This document shows, in pieces, positions 54,407-64,000 of a stretch of DNA of 64,000 nt. Location of the stretch: the NCBI RefSeq assembly GCF_030253575.1, contig NC_080559.1, forward strand, positions 33,723,501 through 33,787,500, read 5' to 3'. The notes below the pieces were generated by a model. It did no database searches and was not told where the DNA came from. It was given only the letters and a program-made list of their open reading frames with translations. Every line of letters starts with the position of its first letter. Within the stretch, counting starts at the first letter, position 1. Source of the DNA: Rhododendron vialii. Lineage: Eukaryota; Streptophyta; Magnoliopsida; Ericales; Ericaceae. A program made the translations under genes and the position numbers.

Positions 54407-54738
54407 CTACGGCCACCGAAGGAAAAAAGCGGTGGCCCGTGACAGCCCACTCTGGGCCCCCACACGGATGATCCGATCCGTTCAATAATTTTTTTTAAAA
54501 AAACCGAGTGGGTTTCGCGAGAAATCAGCTCGATCCGATATGTGTAGGTGCTCGGATCCAAAGATGAGAAGCTTGATCCGAGCACCTACACATATCGGAT
54601 CGAGCTGATTTCTCACGTAACCCACTCGGTTTTTTTTTTTTAAATTATTGAACGGATCGGATCATCCGTACGGAATCCGGAGTAGGCCCCAAAGGGCATG
54701 CGGTGGCCGGCCACCGCTTTTTCCTTCGGTGGCCGTAG
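54407..54738. mobile_element. 332-bp long foldback, GC-rich arms
   Basis: CTACGGCCACCGAAGGAAAAA at 54407 is mirrored by TTTTTCCTTCGGTGGCCGTAG ending at 54738. Further inside, GATCCGATCCGTTCAATAATT, AACCGAGTGGGTT, GAGAAATCAGCTCGATCCGA and TATGTGTAGGTGCTCGGATC are each matched by their complement, down to a ~20-base loop (AAAGATGAGAAGCTT). Arms are ~150 bp with few mismatches plus one unequal stretch. It would form a very stable hairpin. It is probably a foldback-type MITE. Confidence 0.85.
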
Positions 54739-55790
54739 TCTTTCTGATAAACATTGATGCTTAAATACTGCTTAGACAATATGAGGCAGGGGGTGTAAAG
54801 AAAGGGAATGGATGTGAATCTTTCGAGTGCCTTTTTGAATTATTGCAGAAAAAAGGAATCAAAATCGAGGAGGCATATATAGGATTGGCAATGAATATGA
54901 ATGATCATCGAAAGGAATTGATTCTTGTGTGTACATGGAGATCAAATTCTCTTTGTTTCCTCTGGATTTGCACCTGAACCATATGAGCCTAGCTACTAAC
55001 TCGGGGAGGTGAAATGTGTGTGCAAGTTGCATGGAATCGGTCGTACGTAAGCGCATGACGCGCGTATACACCTCAATGCCAGATTCAAGTTTTGATTTTA
55101 AACTCGATGAGTTTGGTTGGTTTATCTACTCTGTCATTTAATCTTGTTATTCTGGGTTTATGCACTGAGAGATAAATTTCTTGCACAATTTGCTTAATGG
55201 TAATTTTAAAAAAAAATTGAACCAATAATGAGTCGTATCTCAATACTACAATAATAGACGGGAGATGAAAAATTAATTAACAGATAATGAGTATTTCAAG
55301 GCTTTTTTAAGTAGTGTCTAAGGGGTTGTTTGGTAACCCAATTCAGCACTTTCTTTCACAATAAATTTTACGATAATTTCAACAAAAAAATAAAAATAAA
55401 ATAACGAGTATCTGCTAAGAGGTGGCCGTCTATCACTCTATGCCCACGTGAAGTGGAGATGGGAGATGAAAAATTCCATTCCTGAGAACTTTCAAGTTAT
55501 AGCCTCCCCTCGTAAGACCTAAATGCAAATGGATATATGGGGAAAGAAGTGAGAATAAAATTTCAAACCTTTTTCCCTTCAAATAATGCACGGGGAATCA
55601 TAGAAAGGGTGACATTATTGGGTTTTGCATGGAAGCTTTTTTTGTGCATGCACTGACCAATATATCCACAACTTTAAAATTAATCCCCTTCCCCACAGAA
55701 CCATTTTCCCTAGCTAGAAAAGGAGAGTTAAGGAATATTAAATATGTTTCGATTGATTGCTACTGCAAAACATTTTACAGAAAACTGGTT
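54739..55790. other. Intergenic; nothing recognised
   Basis: Low-complexity A/T-rich DNA. Frames are short, without domains. Confidence 0.45.
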
Positions 55791-55792
55791 CC

Positions 55793-56050
55793 GCGCTTTA
55801 TCGGTTTTTCAATCTTGGTTTTATGGGTGTTTTTCAGATATTTCTACTTTTGAAAAATGCCAAACAAATCAGAAGCTCATATAAACATGAAAAAAGAACA
55901 TCCAATGGGACCCATCATTAGGCGCTTTATCGATTTTTCAATCTTGATTTTATAGATGCTTTTTAGATATTTCTACTTTTGAAAAATGTCAAACAAATAA
56001 GAAGCTCATATAAACATGAAAAAAGAACATCCAGTGGGACCCATCATAAG
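55793..56050 (+). repeat. 129-bp tandem duplication just upstream of the RanBP2 zinc-finger gene
   Basis: Copies start at GCGCTTTATCG 55793 and 55922 and share TTTTTCAATCTTG, CAGATATTTC-like words, GAAGCTCATATAAACATG and GTGGGACCCATCAT. About ten substitutions separate them. The second copy ends ~15 bases before the TATA box, so it occupies the proximal promoter. Confidence 0.9.
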
Positions 56051-56062
56051 GCCTTTGACATG

Positions 56063-56069
56063 TATATAA
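56063..56069 (+). promoter_or_regulatory. TATA box of the RanBP2 zinc-finger gene
   Basis: TATATAA lies ~306 bases before the start codon. A leader exon would run from ~56095 to ~56185; TTGAG followed by GTGAGC is a likely donor and TTTTCAG at 56351-56357 the acceptor, removing a ~170-base leader intron. Confidence 0.6.
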
Positions 56070-56368
56070 ACCATCCCAACCCAAACACTAATATCACCAA
56101 TATTTCCTCAAGCTATTTCTTCTTTCCGCTACGGCTTAATTAGCAGATCTATCATTTACTATTCATTTCTTCATCTTCTCTTGAGGTGAGCCCCCCTCTC
56201 TCTACTTTTTTTTTTTTTTCGTTCTTCATAGAACTTAGGTGTCCGGATCAGTTTAGCGCACCCCTCTCTCTCTACTTGGTTGCTTCGTTTATGGATTTCA
56301 CTATTTAAATATTACTCCTAAATAACTGTTGTATTTCCCTTGTGTTAATCTTTTCAGACATAGACAAA

Positions 56369-57032
56369 ATGAGCATAGGAGGAGGAGATTGGATGTGCAG
56401 TGCATGCCAACACATGAATTTCAAGAAGAGGGATTCATGCCAAAAATGCAGGGCCCCAAAGTTTGGCGGCGGGCCGGACGTGTCCTCGTACGGAGTAAAC
56501 AGGACGGAAATCTTGGCCGGGGACTGGTACTGCAATGCCACGAATTGTGGGGCTCACAACTACGCAAGCAGGACCAGCTGCTACAGGTGTGGTGCATACG
56601 GCGGAGGCATGGCCGCCGGAGATGGAAGTGGCCTCCCCGGATGGAAATCCGGTGACTGGATTTGCACTAGGTTAGTTCACATAACTTTTGCTCATGAATG
56701 TTAGTACACATAAGTGTAGCTAGCTAGATTAATAGTAGGTCTCAAAATTGCAGTGTCACAGTACACTTTTTAAACTCATAGCTATTCAGCCTATTCGCGC
56801 GGTTGAGATAAACCGAACGGATTCTACCATAACTTGTTCCTGCCAAGATAAAGAAAATCATACTAATTGCAACAAGATGGTGTTGGGATATAAAGCAAGT
56901 AGTAATGTAGCATTTTGGTTTCTGTTCCTTGTCTAATTTGAGTGCATTTTGGATATGGTCAGATATGGATGTGGTGTGCACAACTATGCTTGTCGGGCAG
57001 AATGTTTCAAATGCAATACTCCTAGGAATTAA
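56369..57032 (+). CDS. RanBP2-type (NZF) zinc-finger protein, three fingers
   Basis: Two exons, 56369-56670 and 56963-57032, give 123 residues starting MSIGGGDW and ending NTPRN. Three fingers of form GDW-C-x2/4-C-x10-C-x2-C are visible: GDWMCSACQHMNF...CQKC, GDWYCNATNCGAHNY...CYRC and GDWICTRYGCGVHNY...CFKC. The intron cuts the third finger between Arg and Tyr. Small plant proteins of this kind are nearly all zinc finger; the W/N/R pattern of the fingers is the one that binds single-stranded RNA in the ZRANB2 class rather than ubiquitin, so RNA binding is a fair inference. A second GT/AG pair, 57038-57118, probably removes a short 3' UTR intron. Some genes of this family are stress-induced, but nothing in the sequence proves it here. 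Confidence 0.92.
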
Positions 57033-57119
57033 TTCTGGTAAGCAAATTTCTTAGTTATTTTTGGTTTATTTTTCAAACGAAATTGTCCTCTCAACAATTT
57101 TTATTATTTTTTCTTCAGG

Positions 57120-57940
57120 TGGTCCATTTTAAGGAGTGTGGATCAAGAAAGACTATTCAGCGGTTTATTGAATCCAGTTCAGTTCAATCGTTCCGTTTTT
57201 CTTGTCTTCCTTTCCTTTCTCTCAATTTCCTGATTTAGCTTAATAAGCTTATTCATCGTTGATGATTCGATTTCATGAGAATAGCTATTATTAACGCCAA
57301 GAAGGGTTTAAGACTTCATTTTTATGTTGCAAAGTGTGTACTAGCACAAGAAGCATGAGTTTCCAGAATTACCCTCTTGTTTGAAATAAAATGATTACCT
57401 TTTAGACTAATGCACTCTTTCCTTCTACTTTTGCGTTTGATTTTGAATATGGGATGAAGGGTAAAAAGAAAATAGATCATTTTTTTTCTTCTTGACGAGT
57501 CAAAAGAGTTAAGGATTGCCGGACATCCAAAAAACAAAAGATAGACCAAAATTTTAGAACGAATGGAGTACATGTAAATTTTGTAGAGCAATTTAAAACC
57601 AGTTAAATTAAATGGGCTCCACTCGATTGTTTTAACGAATCAAAATTGATCCCTTTTTTTTTTTTTTTTGTGTTCAAATAAACACGACCGAGGACCACAA
57701 CTTGCAATTTTATTCAACCAATGCAAATGAAACAGTGCCAGAACCTTGGAACAATTGGATATACTATGAGATTCAAAAAGATCTCTGTAATTCATTTTTT
57801 AAAAAGGCCTTGTTTGGGGCAATAAAAACTCCTCCCCTTTTCCTTTAAGCATCAAATCCATAAATAAATTTAAAAAAAACACAAATAATGTTGCAGATAA
57901 GAACCGGATGCCCGCTTTATGAGCACATATTTATGCAATG
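57120..57940. other. 3' UTR and intergenic DNA; nothing recognised
   Basis: No coding signal beyond the RanBP2 gene. A poly-T run lies at 57651-57669. Confidence 0.45.
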
Positions 57941-58170
57941 CCAAGATCGGTCCGCAGATGCTGTCGAGTAGCTCCCTGCCGAGCAGATGTTGAGCGGCCA
58001 ATCTAGCCGTTCATCTCATCTCGACATGGACGGCTCGGATTGAATCTAAAAGCATACAAATCTGAACCGTCCATTGCCCCGTTAAGATTCGAGTCATCGA
58101 TTGCCGAGATGAGGCGGTCGGATCGGCCGCTCTGCACTGATCTATAAGGAGATGTTTGGCAGCATCTCCC
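57940..58170. repeat. Dispersed GC-richer repeat, related to 46541-46815
   Basis: TTGAGCGGCCAATCTAGCCG and GTTCATCTCATCTCG echo the unit at 46590-46630. The inverted pair CTGAACCGTCCAT...ATGGACGGCTCGGATT suggests a MITE or another non-coding mobile repeat. Ends are not defined. Confidence 0.45.
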
Positions 58171-58880
58171 ATTCTCTGTCTGAGATGTCTAAAAGTTGAC
58201 TTTTTGATGATCTTTCTTCTCTATTTTTTTTTTAAAGACAAAATTTTTTAATAATCGTTAAATGGTTACAATGACAATGCCCTCTAAAACAAGCTAAAAA
58301 CACACAAATCATTTTTGAACATCCAAAGAGATTTTGGATCTCCATGCTCCATACCGGCTTATACCTTTGGGCTTTCCAGCCTCGGTCCATATTTCATGGA
58401 GTTAAAGAGAGAAAATTGCTTCTTGTGTGGAGTGGTCTTCGGTTTTTTTAGGGATGGCAACCAAGCGAGCGTAAATTGGTTTTTTTTTTTTTTAGCATAT
58501 TAAAAAGTTATCTATTTTGGATAGACCAAAAACATTTCGAGTACATTTGCTATCCTTTGAAACTGGGGAATTCACCATGATAACTTACAAAAAAAAAAAC
58601 AAACTTCCCTCGTGAAAAATAGAGTGAAACGTTACTATAATAACTTGGGCGATAAAATGGAAACAACAATAATTGAAATCGTATGATTCCATGGTACAAC
58701 TTGGCCAATATTCAAAAACTGGCGGAGGTTTTTGGGTAATGTGTAGAGAGAAATAGAAAGAGATGTGAAAGTAATAATTACAGTAAATTTTTTTTATTGA
58801 AAACCATGCACAGAAAACGAAGTTGAGAAGCGAACACACCCAGCAACGGTTTTGCCCAAACGTATGAAGCCTTACATGAA
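58171..58880. other. Intergenic; nothing recognised
   Basis: Low-complexity DNA. The phrase GGTTTTGCCCAAACGTATGAAGCC (58848-58871) recurs near 59153, so the MITE that follows sits in a locally repeated context. Confidence 0.4.
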
Positions 58881-58882
58881 AA

Positions 58883-59053
58883 GGGTAATGCTAGGTACAA
58901 AGAAAACTTATCCCAAAAGTATTTCGAAAACAGCAATCAATGGTTGAGAATCACTTTGATGATTATGTCACACACATCAAAGTGAATCTCAACCACTAGT
59001 TGATCTTTTCGGGGTACTTTCGGGGTAAATTTTCTTTGTCCCTAGCATTTCTG
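58883..59053. mobile_element. 171-bp MITE with 9-bp duplication, Mutator-like
   Basis: The left end GGGTAATGCTAGGTACAAAG and right end CTTTGTCCCTAGCATTTCTG are imperfect inverted copies, and inside TCACTTTGATG faces CATCAAAGTGA. ACATGAAAA flanks it at 58874-58882 and 59054-59062. A 9-bp duplication points to Mutator-like elements. No coding. Confidence 0.8.
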
Positions 59054-59311
59054 ACATGAAAAAGATTTCTTATACTCCTATTTAACGTGGTTGGAACTTG
59101 GAAAGCCTCGTAGATACGTATTACCCAAAAAACAAAGAAGGGCCCCAACAACAGTTTGGCCCAAACTTATGAAGCCTTCTATAAAAGGAGTGATTATTTA
59201 GCTTCTGGAGCACCAAGTACCGCCACTTGAGTACTTTGGGAGCACTTCATAATTTCTTCAATAAAAACTAAAAAGCTTTCTTAATTGGAAAATGACAACT
59301 TGTTTGACATA

Positions 59312-59549
59312 TTTCCTCCGTCCCAATTTATTTGTCTAATTGTCGAAATTCGTGTCTTTAAAAAATATACTTATATCTTACATTTTATAAATATTTTTTA
59401 TGATTTTTAAGATTTTGTATGAGATCTACCAAATAAGATCCATATTGTATATTAAAAATATTACGAATTGAAAATTATAGACAATTTTTTAAAAGGTCAA
59501 ACGCTCTAAAAAGTCAAAAATGGGACAAACAAATTTAGACGGAAAGAGT
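59312..59549. mobile_element. Stowaway-like MITE
   Basis: TTTCCTCCGTCCCAATTTATTTGTCT at the left is faced by GGGACAAACAAATTTAGACGGAAAGAG at the right, with TA near the borders. A/T-rich centre, no coding. Confidence 0.6.
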
Positions 59550-59561
59550 AATATATAAATA

Positions 59562-59806
59562 TTCCCTCCAACCCATTTTGATAGTTCCATATTTTATTTT
59601 AGGACGTCTCATAATACATATTCACTTTTCAAAATCAACCAAAGGAATTTGATAAAATTTCATTATTACCCTTACGTTTAAATTGTAATACTACTCCATA
59701 CTTCAATGAAATCACTTTTTGAGGGCATAATAGAAAATTTAAATACATATTGAAGTAATTATTATATATCAAAATGGGACGATAACAAAATGGGACGAAT
59801 GAAATA
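59562..59806. mobile_element. Second Stowaway-like MITE
   Basis: TTCCCTCCAACCCATTTTGATA faces TATCAAAATGGGAC and GGGACGAATGAAATA near the right end. It lies ~12 bases from the previous MITE. The ends are degraded. Confidence 0.5.
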
Positions 59807-60174
59807 CTCCTACATATTATCAACCTTCTAGTGGGCGCCGATAACACGACCCTTCTTATTTTTAGTGTAATTGGAATGGAAAACAGACGAGACACATGTA
59901 TATCTACACACAAATCCTAATAATACAGAAGTACGTAAAGTCTTTGATTTTGTTTGGATCAAACATCCATCTTACTCCTATGCATCCTTCTCATTGAACA
60001 ACAAGAACTCTTTCAAGACAAGAAAAAAGTTTGGGCTGTCACCAATTTCCACCATATATTCATGTGCGGTTTTATAACTAATGTATGACCTCACGTGAAT
60101 TTGTGATAAAGAAGAGTGCAGAGTACTATGCGACGGCTCATGACGATTTGTGAAAGTGTCTCAGGTTGTTAAAA

Positions 60175-60415
60175 ATTTGTAGATTGAAAATTGATTTCTA
60201 CACTCTCATTTTTACCATATACACTCATTTTTTATCTTTATTCATGTGAATTTACTTTTTTACCCTTTCATAAGTTTACTTTTACACAAATAAATGGACA
60301 ATAGAGTAAATTCACACCAAATAAAAACAAAAAAAAGGAGTGTATATGATAAAAAAGGAAGGTAGAAGGAGTGTATATAATAAAAAAGGAAGGTAGAAAT
60401 CAATTCTCATTTTTA
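60175..60415. mobile_element. Foldback MITE, 'GATNTYCACAC' family
   Basis: TTGAAAATTGATTTCTACACTC at the left is mirrored by GGAAGGTAGAAATCAATTCTCA at the right. TACCATATACACTC against GAGTGTATATGATA and GTGAATTTAC against GTAAATTCAC are inner inverted pairs. Near the right end a ~30-base unit (GGAGTGTATAT...AAAAAAGGAAGGTAGAA) is doubled. Confidence 0.7.
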
Positions 60416-60866
60416 GTTGTGATTGAAAAGTTGTCATGTATTTCCGGTAGTAAAAAAGTTTTTGAGAAATATCAAATTGTTTCCGATAGTGAAAAAGTTT
60501 TTGAGAAATGTCAATTTATTTTCGGTAGTGAATTTTTTTTTCGGAATATGCGAGTGAAATTTTTTTTGAGTTGGTAAAAACTTTTTTTTGTTATTGGAAA
60601 CCAATTGATCAAATGCGTTAAGATTAGTTTTTTTTATTAGTAAAAAAGAGATGATAAAATGAAGTACTAAAATGCGTTAAATTTTTAATACATGAATATT
60701 TTTTTTTTTGGAAACGGGGTATTCTCCAAAGAAAATGAGTCGCGGGCCCTACTTAGTCCATATGTCATCTCAAAGGCCCCGAAGCCTCCTGAGTCACCAC
60801 CAAACTTTTCCGTCCGTCACCTTTCTTCAACAAACCTCCCAACCAACCAATGGAAAAATCAGAGCC
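60416..60866. promoter_or_regulatory. Upstream region of the NUDX19-type gene
   Basis: A short direct repeat lies at about 60450-60545 (GTAGTGAAAAAGTTTTTGAGAAATG and variants). From ~60725 the composition shifts to C-rich, marking the leader. I see no convincing TATA box. Confidence 0.4.
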
Positions 60867-63800
60867 ATGCTCTTCCTCCTCTCTCCTTCATCCACCTCCT
60901 CACTCATTTCTCTTTCTAAATCTCTCTCTCTCCAAACCCTTAAAAAATTCCACCCCCTCTCCCTCCTCTCCACCATGTCCATAAACATGACCACCCATGC
61001 CTTTGCAGGAAACCACACAAGATCCAAAACCCCAAAATCGATTTCAGCCTTTTCACATACCTCAGCCCTTCAAAGCCTCAAATCCATTCTTTTAGGGCAC
61101 ACCCATGAACCACCTTCCCCTGATTTTAAAGTTCTGCCCTTTAGGAAGGGCAGGCCCTTGGCCGGTTCGACGGGCGATCCGGGGCCGAAGTGGCATCTGG
61201 GTTGGCTGAGTTTGGGCGATTGTAAAAGCGTTTTGGAAAAATTTGAGGTTAATTTGAGTGAAGAGTCGTTGGTTTACTTGGGTTCAAAACCGGAGGAGGA
61301 TGTGGTTTATTGGGGAATTGATGTTTCTGAGGCTAATAGTTTGGTTAATGAATTAGGAAGTAGAGGGTTGTGCTTTGTTGAGCTGAGGACTCTGATGGTC
61401 GCCACTGATTGGGGTGATGATCGAGCAATGGGTGAGCTAGCTGTTGCTGGCCATGTAAGTCTTGATTGCTAGTCCAGTTTGATTTGAGATCAGTGTTTTG
61501 TTCTCTATATGAATGCCTTGAAGTTCATTTTTGCCCAACCTTACAATTTGTTGCATTTGGTAGCAAAAATAAGAGGAGGCATCAATTACAATTCACTGTT
61601 TGTTTTTTGAACTGATTGTGATCTCCATGTGGACCTTGAATGGCGAAAATAACCTCACTAAATTTCTTTATCCCCCCAAAACAACTGGGCCAGCAGGATT
61701 ATTTCTCCTCTATAATGGTCTTGCTGAGTTGATTGGTGGTTTTTGGGCTCTTTAAGTGAATGCAACTCTTTGCTACCAAGAAGCTTTATGTTGGTTGATG
61801 TCGAACTTGTAAACTGTGTTGAACATGTTTGTTTAGAGTGAAGAATCTCAAGAGTGCTTAATTTTTCCAGTTAATTTTTTGAGTGGCATTATAGGGGTAT
61901 CTTGATGTCCGGGGATTGGTGGCTGTTAGAGCTTGTCCCACATTGGTTAAATATAACCTCGGAACCTAGTATATGAGCCTGGGCGGCCTCTCTACTCATT
62001 GCCAATTGGTTTTGAGTTTGGATGCTTTAATATGGTATCAAAACTAGGCTTTCGGAGGCGTTTGGACTAGACTCTCTATCGTTGATAGTTGGTTCCCCTT
62101 TGTTTGTCGTAGATGGTTGATCGTTGTCATATGTGGATGCTTTAACATGGTATCAAAACTAGGCTTTCGGAGGCGTTTGGACTAGACTCTCTATCGTTGA
62201 TAGTTGGTTCCCCTTTGTTTGTCGTTGTTAAACTTGTCCCACATCGCTCATCTAAGCCACCCAAACTTGGTTAATAAAGTCTAGAGGTTACTCCACCTAT
62301 TGTCAATTGGTTTTAGGTTGGAACCCTCCAAGAAATCTAACATGGTATCAGAGCTAGGTCTTGGGTGGCCTCATATCGTGTGGTCAAGTCTCCGTCGCCC
62401 GAGTTAACTCATCAATTCATACCTCCACGTGCATCCGGGCTGCACATGAGGGGTCGCCCGAGTCAAATCTCTTATTTCTTCAATCCGTATCTCCACGTGC
62501 ATCCAGGCTGCACGTGAGGGGGAGTGTTAGACTTGTCCCACATCGCTCATCTAAGCCACCCAAACTTGGTTAATAAAGTCTAGAGGTTACTCCACCTATT
62601 GTCAATTGGTTTTAGGTTGGAACCCTCCAAGAAATCTAACAGTCGTAGATGGTTGATCGTTGTCATATGTGTTGAATCGTTTGTTTACCTCACCACGTGC
62701 GAGTCAGGGGTTGCACGTGCGGGGGAGTGTTAGAGCTTGTCGGGTGGCCGTTGGATGCTTTAACAGTGCCAACATGCAGATATGACTTACGTTCCTAGTC
62801 TTCTACTCATCGGCCAAACAACATTTTGGATGAATATGATGGAAGATTAATACTGCATGTAAAACTAGTGCAATTAGCATTAACTTTTAAAAATAGCACA
62901 ACATGACACTCAATATACCTTTCTTTCTCTAACCTATCGGAGTCAAGATTTTCATATCACCGCGTTAGAAGAAAGAAAATGTACACAAATCATTTGTTTA
63001 CCCAAAAAAAAAAAAAAGTAACTTAATGAGCTGCATGGGGTGGTAATGTTATGCTATGTATTTACTTTAGTGAAACTCCCCAAAGAAAGTGATTTTGCCT
63101 ATCATACCTTTTGGTATCCCCTCACCTTGCACCTTTTCTTTCTTTCCCTCACCCTTGATTCCTAGCCCGTGTCATGGAAGTGTGGTATTGCGTTTGTCTT
63201 CAACATTTTATTAGGAAAATTAGGAAATTTGATGAACCTTCTCAATGAAATTTCGGAATTTCGATGTAATTTGATTCCAATCCGGTTTTGAGGCTAGTTG
63301 ATTTTCATTTGCAGATTATGGAGTCTTAAAAGTCCATTAGCCTTCAAGTATCACATTCTTCTCTTTTTCAAACCTTTTCTTTGTGTGTGTGCGTGTACTA
63401 AAAAATATCTGGATTTGTTGGGGAAAAAATTTTCTTTTTGGAGATGTGGGTATTGCTCTTCATGGAATCTTTTCTTTTCTTTCTCGTGATGTTCTCAAAT
63501 TTTTACCTGTATAGTGGTTCTATTGCACCCTCTTCTATTCCACAACTTGTTGATGGTTTGACATTAATCAGGCTAGGGCATTGCTAGAATGGCATAACCT
63601 ATCACGTTTTTGTGGACATTGTGGAGCAAAAACAGTGCCCAAGGAAGCTGGGAGACGGAAGCAGTGCTCAAACGAGTTATGCAAGAAGAGAATTTATCCT
63701 CGAGTTGATCCAGTTGGTGATTCTTATTTTTTTCCTTACTGTCCTTTGACATTATTTCATAATGAAAGCGGTTGATGTTATGGCTATCTTATAATCCAAG

Positions 63801-64000
63801 TACCTTTCCTACAGGTGGTTATTATGTTAGTGATTGACAGAAAGAATGACCGTGCACTTTTAAGTAGACAGTCAAGGTTTGTGCCTCGCATGTGGAGCTG
63901 CCTTGCTGGTTTTATAGAGGTACATTTGTCACCGACTTATGGACTTATGTTTTGAGACAAGCCTTTTCAAAGCAAGATGCCTTGTGTCATTACGCTCTGT
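60867..64000 (+). CDS. NUDX19: NUDX19-type Nudix hydrolase (NAD(P)H pyrophosphatase), 5' part; runs off the window
   Basis: Exons 60867-61454, 63572-63712 and 63815-63919 are in frame and give the first 278 residues; the gene continues past 64000. MLFLLSPSSTSSLISLSKSL is a Ser-rich N-terminus, likely a targeting peptide, before MSINMTTHAFAGN, which matches Arabidopsis NUDX19. The NUDIX-like N-domain is followed by a zinc ribbon (Cys210, Cys213, Cys228, Cys233) in FCGHCGAKT...CSNELCKKRIYPR and the start of the catalytic domain, VVIMLVID...MWSCLAGFIE. The Nudix box itself would be in the next exon, outside the window. The family cleaves NADH or NADPH to the mononucleotides; the Arabidopsis enzyme acts in chloroplasts and peroxisomes. 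Met at 60975 is an alternative start. Intron 1 (2.1 kb) holds two nested TRIM elements. Confidence 0.93.
61924..62765 (+). mobile_element. Older TRIM element (LTR-kin fossil) hosting the inner TRIM
   Basis: A 5' terminal repeat (61924-62032) begins TGTTAGAGCTTGTCCCAC. A TGGTATCA primer-binding-like word (initiator methionine tRNA type) follows at 62033. The internal part contains a ~115-bp unit present twice before the inner insertion. A purine-rich tract (GCGGGGGAG) precedes the 3' terminal part at 62728-62765. Flanks GTGGC and GTGCC are a near duplication. It has no coding, is broken in at least two ways, and is clearly older than the element inside it. It lies in intron 1 of the NUDX19-type gene. 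Confidence 0.75.
62226..62641 (+). mobile_element. Young TRIM element (416 bp) nested in the older TRIM
   Basis: Two 117-bp terminal repeats, 62226-62342 and 62525-62641, start TGTTA and end TAACA and are nearly identical. The first is followed at once by TGGTATCAGAGC, the initiator-methionine-tRNA primer-binding site; the second is preceded by a purine run (GAGGGGGAG). GTCGT flanks both sides (62221-62225 and 62642-62646), a perfect 5-bp target-site duplication. The internal region is only ~180 bp without coding, which defines a TRIM. It looks structurally whole and recent. The terminal repeats of the two TRIMs share GCTTGTCCCACAT-type starts, so they are related. Confidence 0.9.

Overview
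This window is nuclear DNA of a flowering plant, almost certainly a eudicot. The genes are intron-rich with GT/AG introns and plant-specific families: a CYP734A brassinosteroid-inactivating P450, PRMT10, a PB1-domain Raf-like kinase, a DUF1644 protein, a NUDX19-type Nudix hydrolase. The AT-rich intergenic DNA is full of MITEs, SINEs, LINE ends and long GA/CT microsatellites. The microsatellites and an Au-type SINE would suit an asterid or Ericales species, but that is only a guess. There is no CRISPR array, operon or prokaryotic feature.

Layout. 1-12.6 kb holds no gene. It has an RTE LINE 3' end, a ~155-bp tandem repeat, decayed SINEs, and a 5'-truncated L1 end split by a ~2.9-kb LTR-like fossil. 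12.7-16.8 kb (+) is a complete five-exon CYP734A gene. 19.4-23.7 kb (-) is a complete seven-exon PRMT10. 25.1-28.8 kb (-) is a complete four-exon PPPDE/DeSI-like protease. 30.9-31.9 kb (-) is an intronless DUF1644 reading frame whose 5' UTR probably begins near 33.9 kb. 35.5-40.3 kb (-) is a complete eight-exon PB1-Raf-like kinase. 41.3-44.1 kb is a PIF/Harbinger transposon with intact ends, an intact Myb/SANT ORF and a gutted transposase. 44-50 kb is MITE- and SINE-rich. 50.1-51.6 kb (-) is a small membrane protein with a DnaJ-type zinc finger. 52-56 kb holds an Au SINE, a MITE derived from the same Harbinger family and a long foldback. 56.4-57.0 kb (+) is a three-finger RanBP2-type zinc-finger gene. 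60.9 kb to the window end (+) is the 5' half of a NUDX19-type gene, whose first intron carries one TRIM nested in another.

The genes are independent transcription units with no shared pathway; CYP734A would lower brassinosteroid levels, PRMT10 methylates arginines, and the Raf-like kinase signals. I assembled exons by hand by joining splice sites that keep frame and restore known family sequence; each complete gene gave a total length divisible by three.

I found no unknown multi-gene system. The most interesting material is the mobile DNA: a Harbinger element and its MITE offspring 9.5 kb apart, TRIM-in-TRIM and LTR-in-LINE nests dated by target-site duplications, a SINE with a perfect 17-bp duplication, long foldbacks, and two tandem (NAGNAG) splice acceptors in protein-coding genes.
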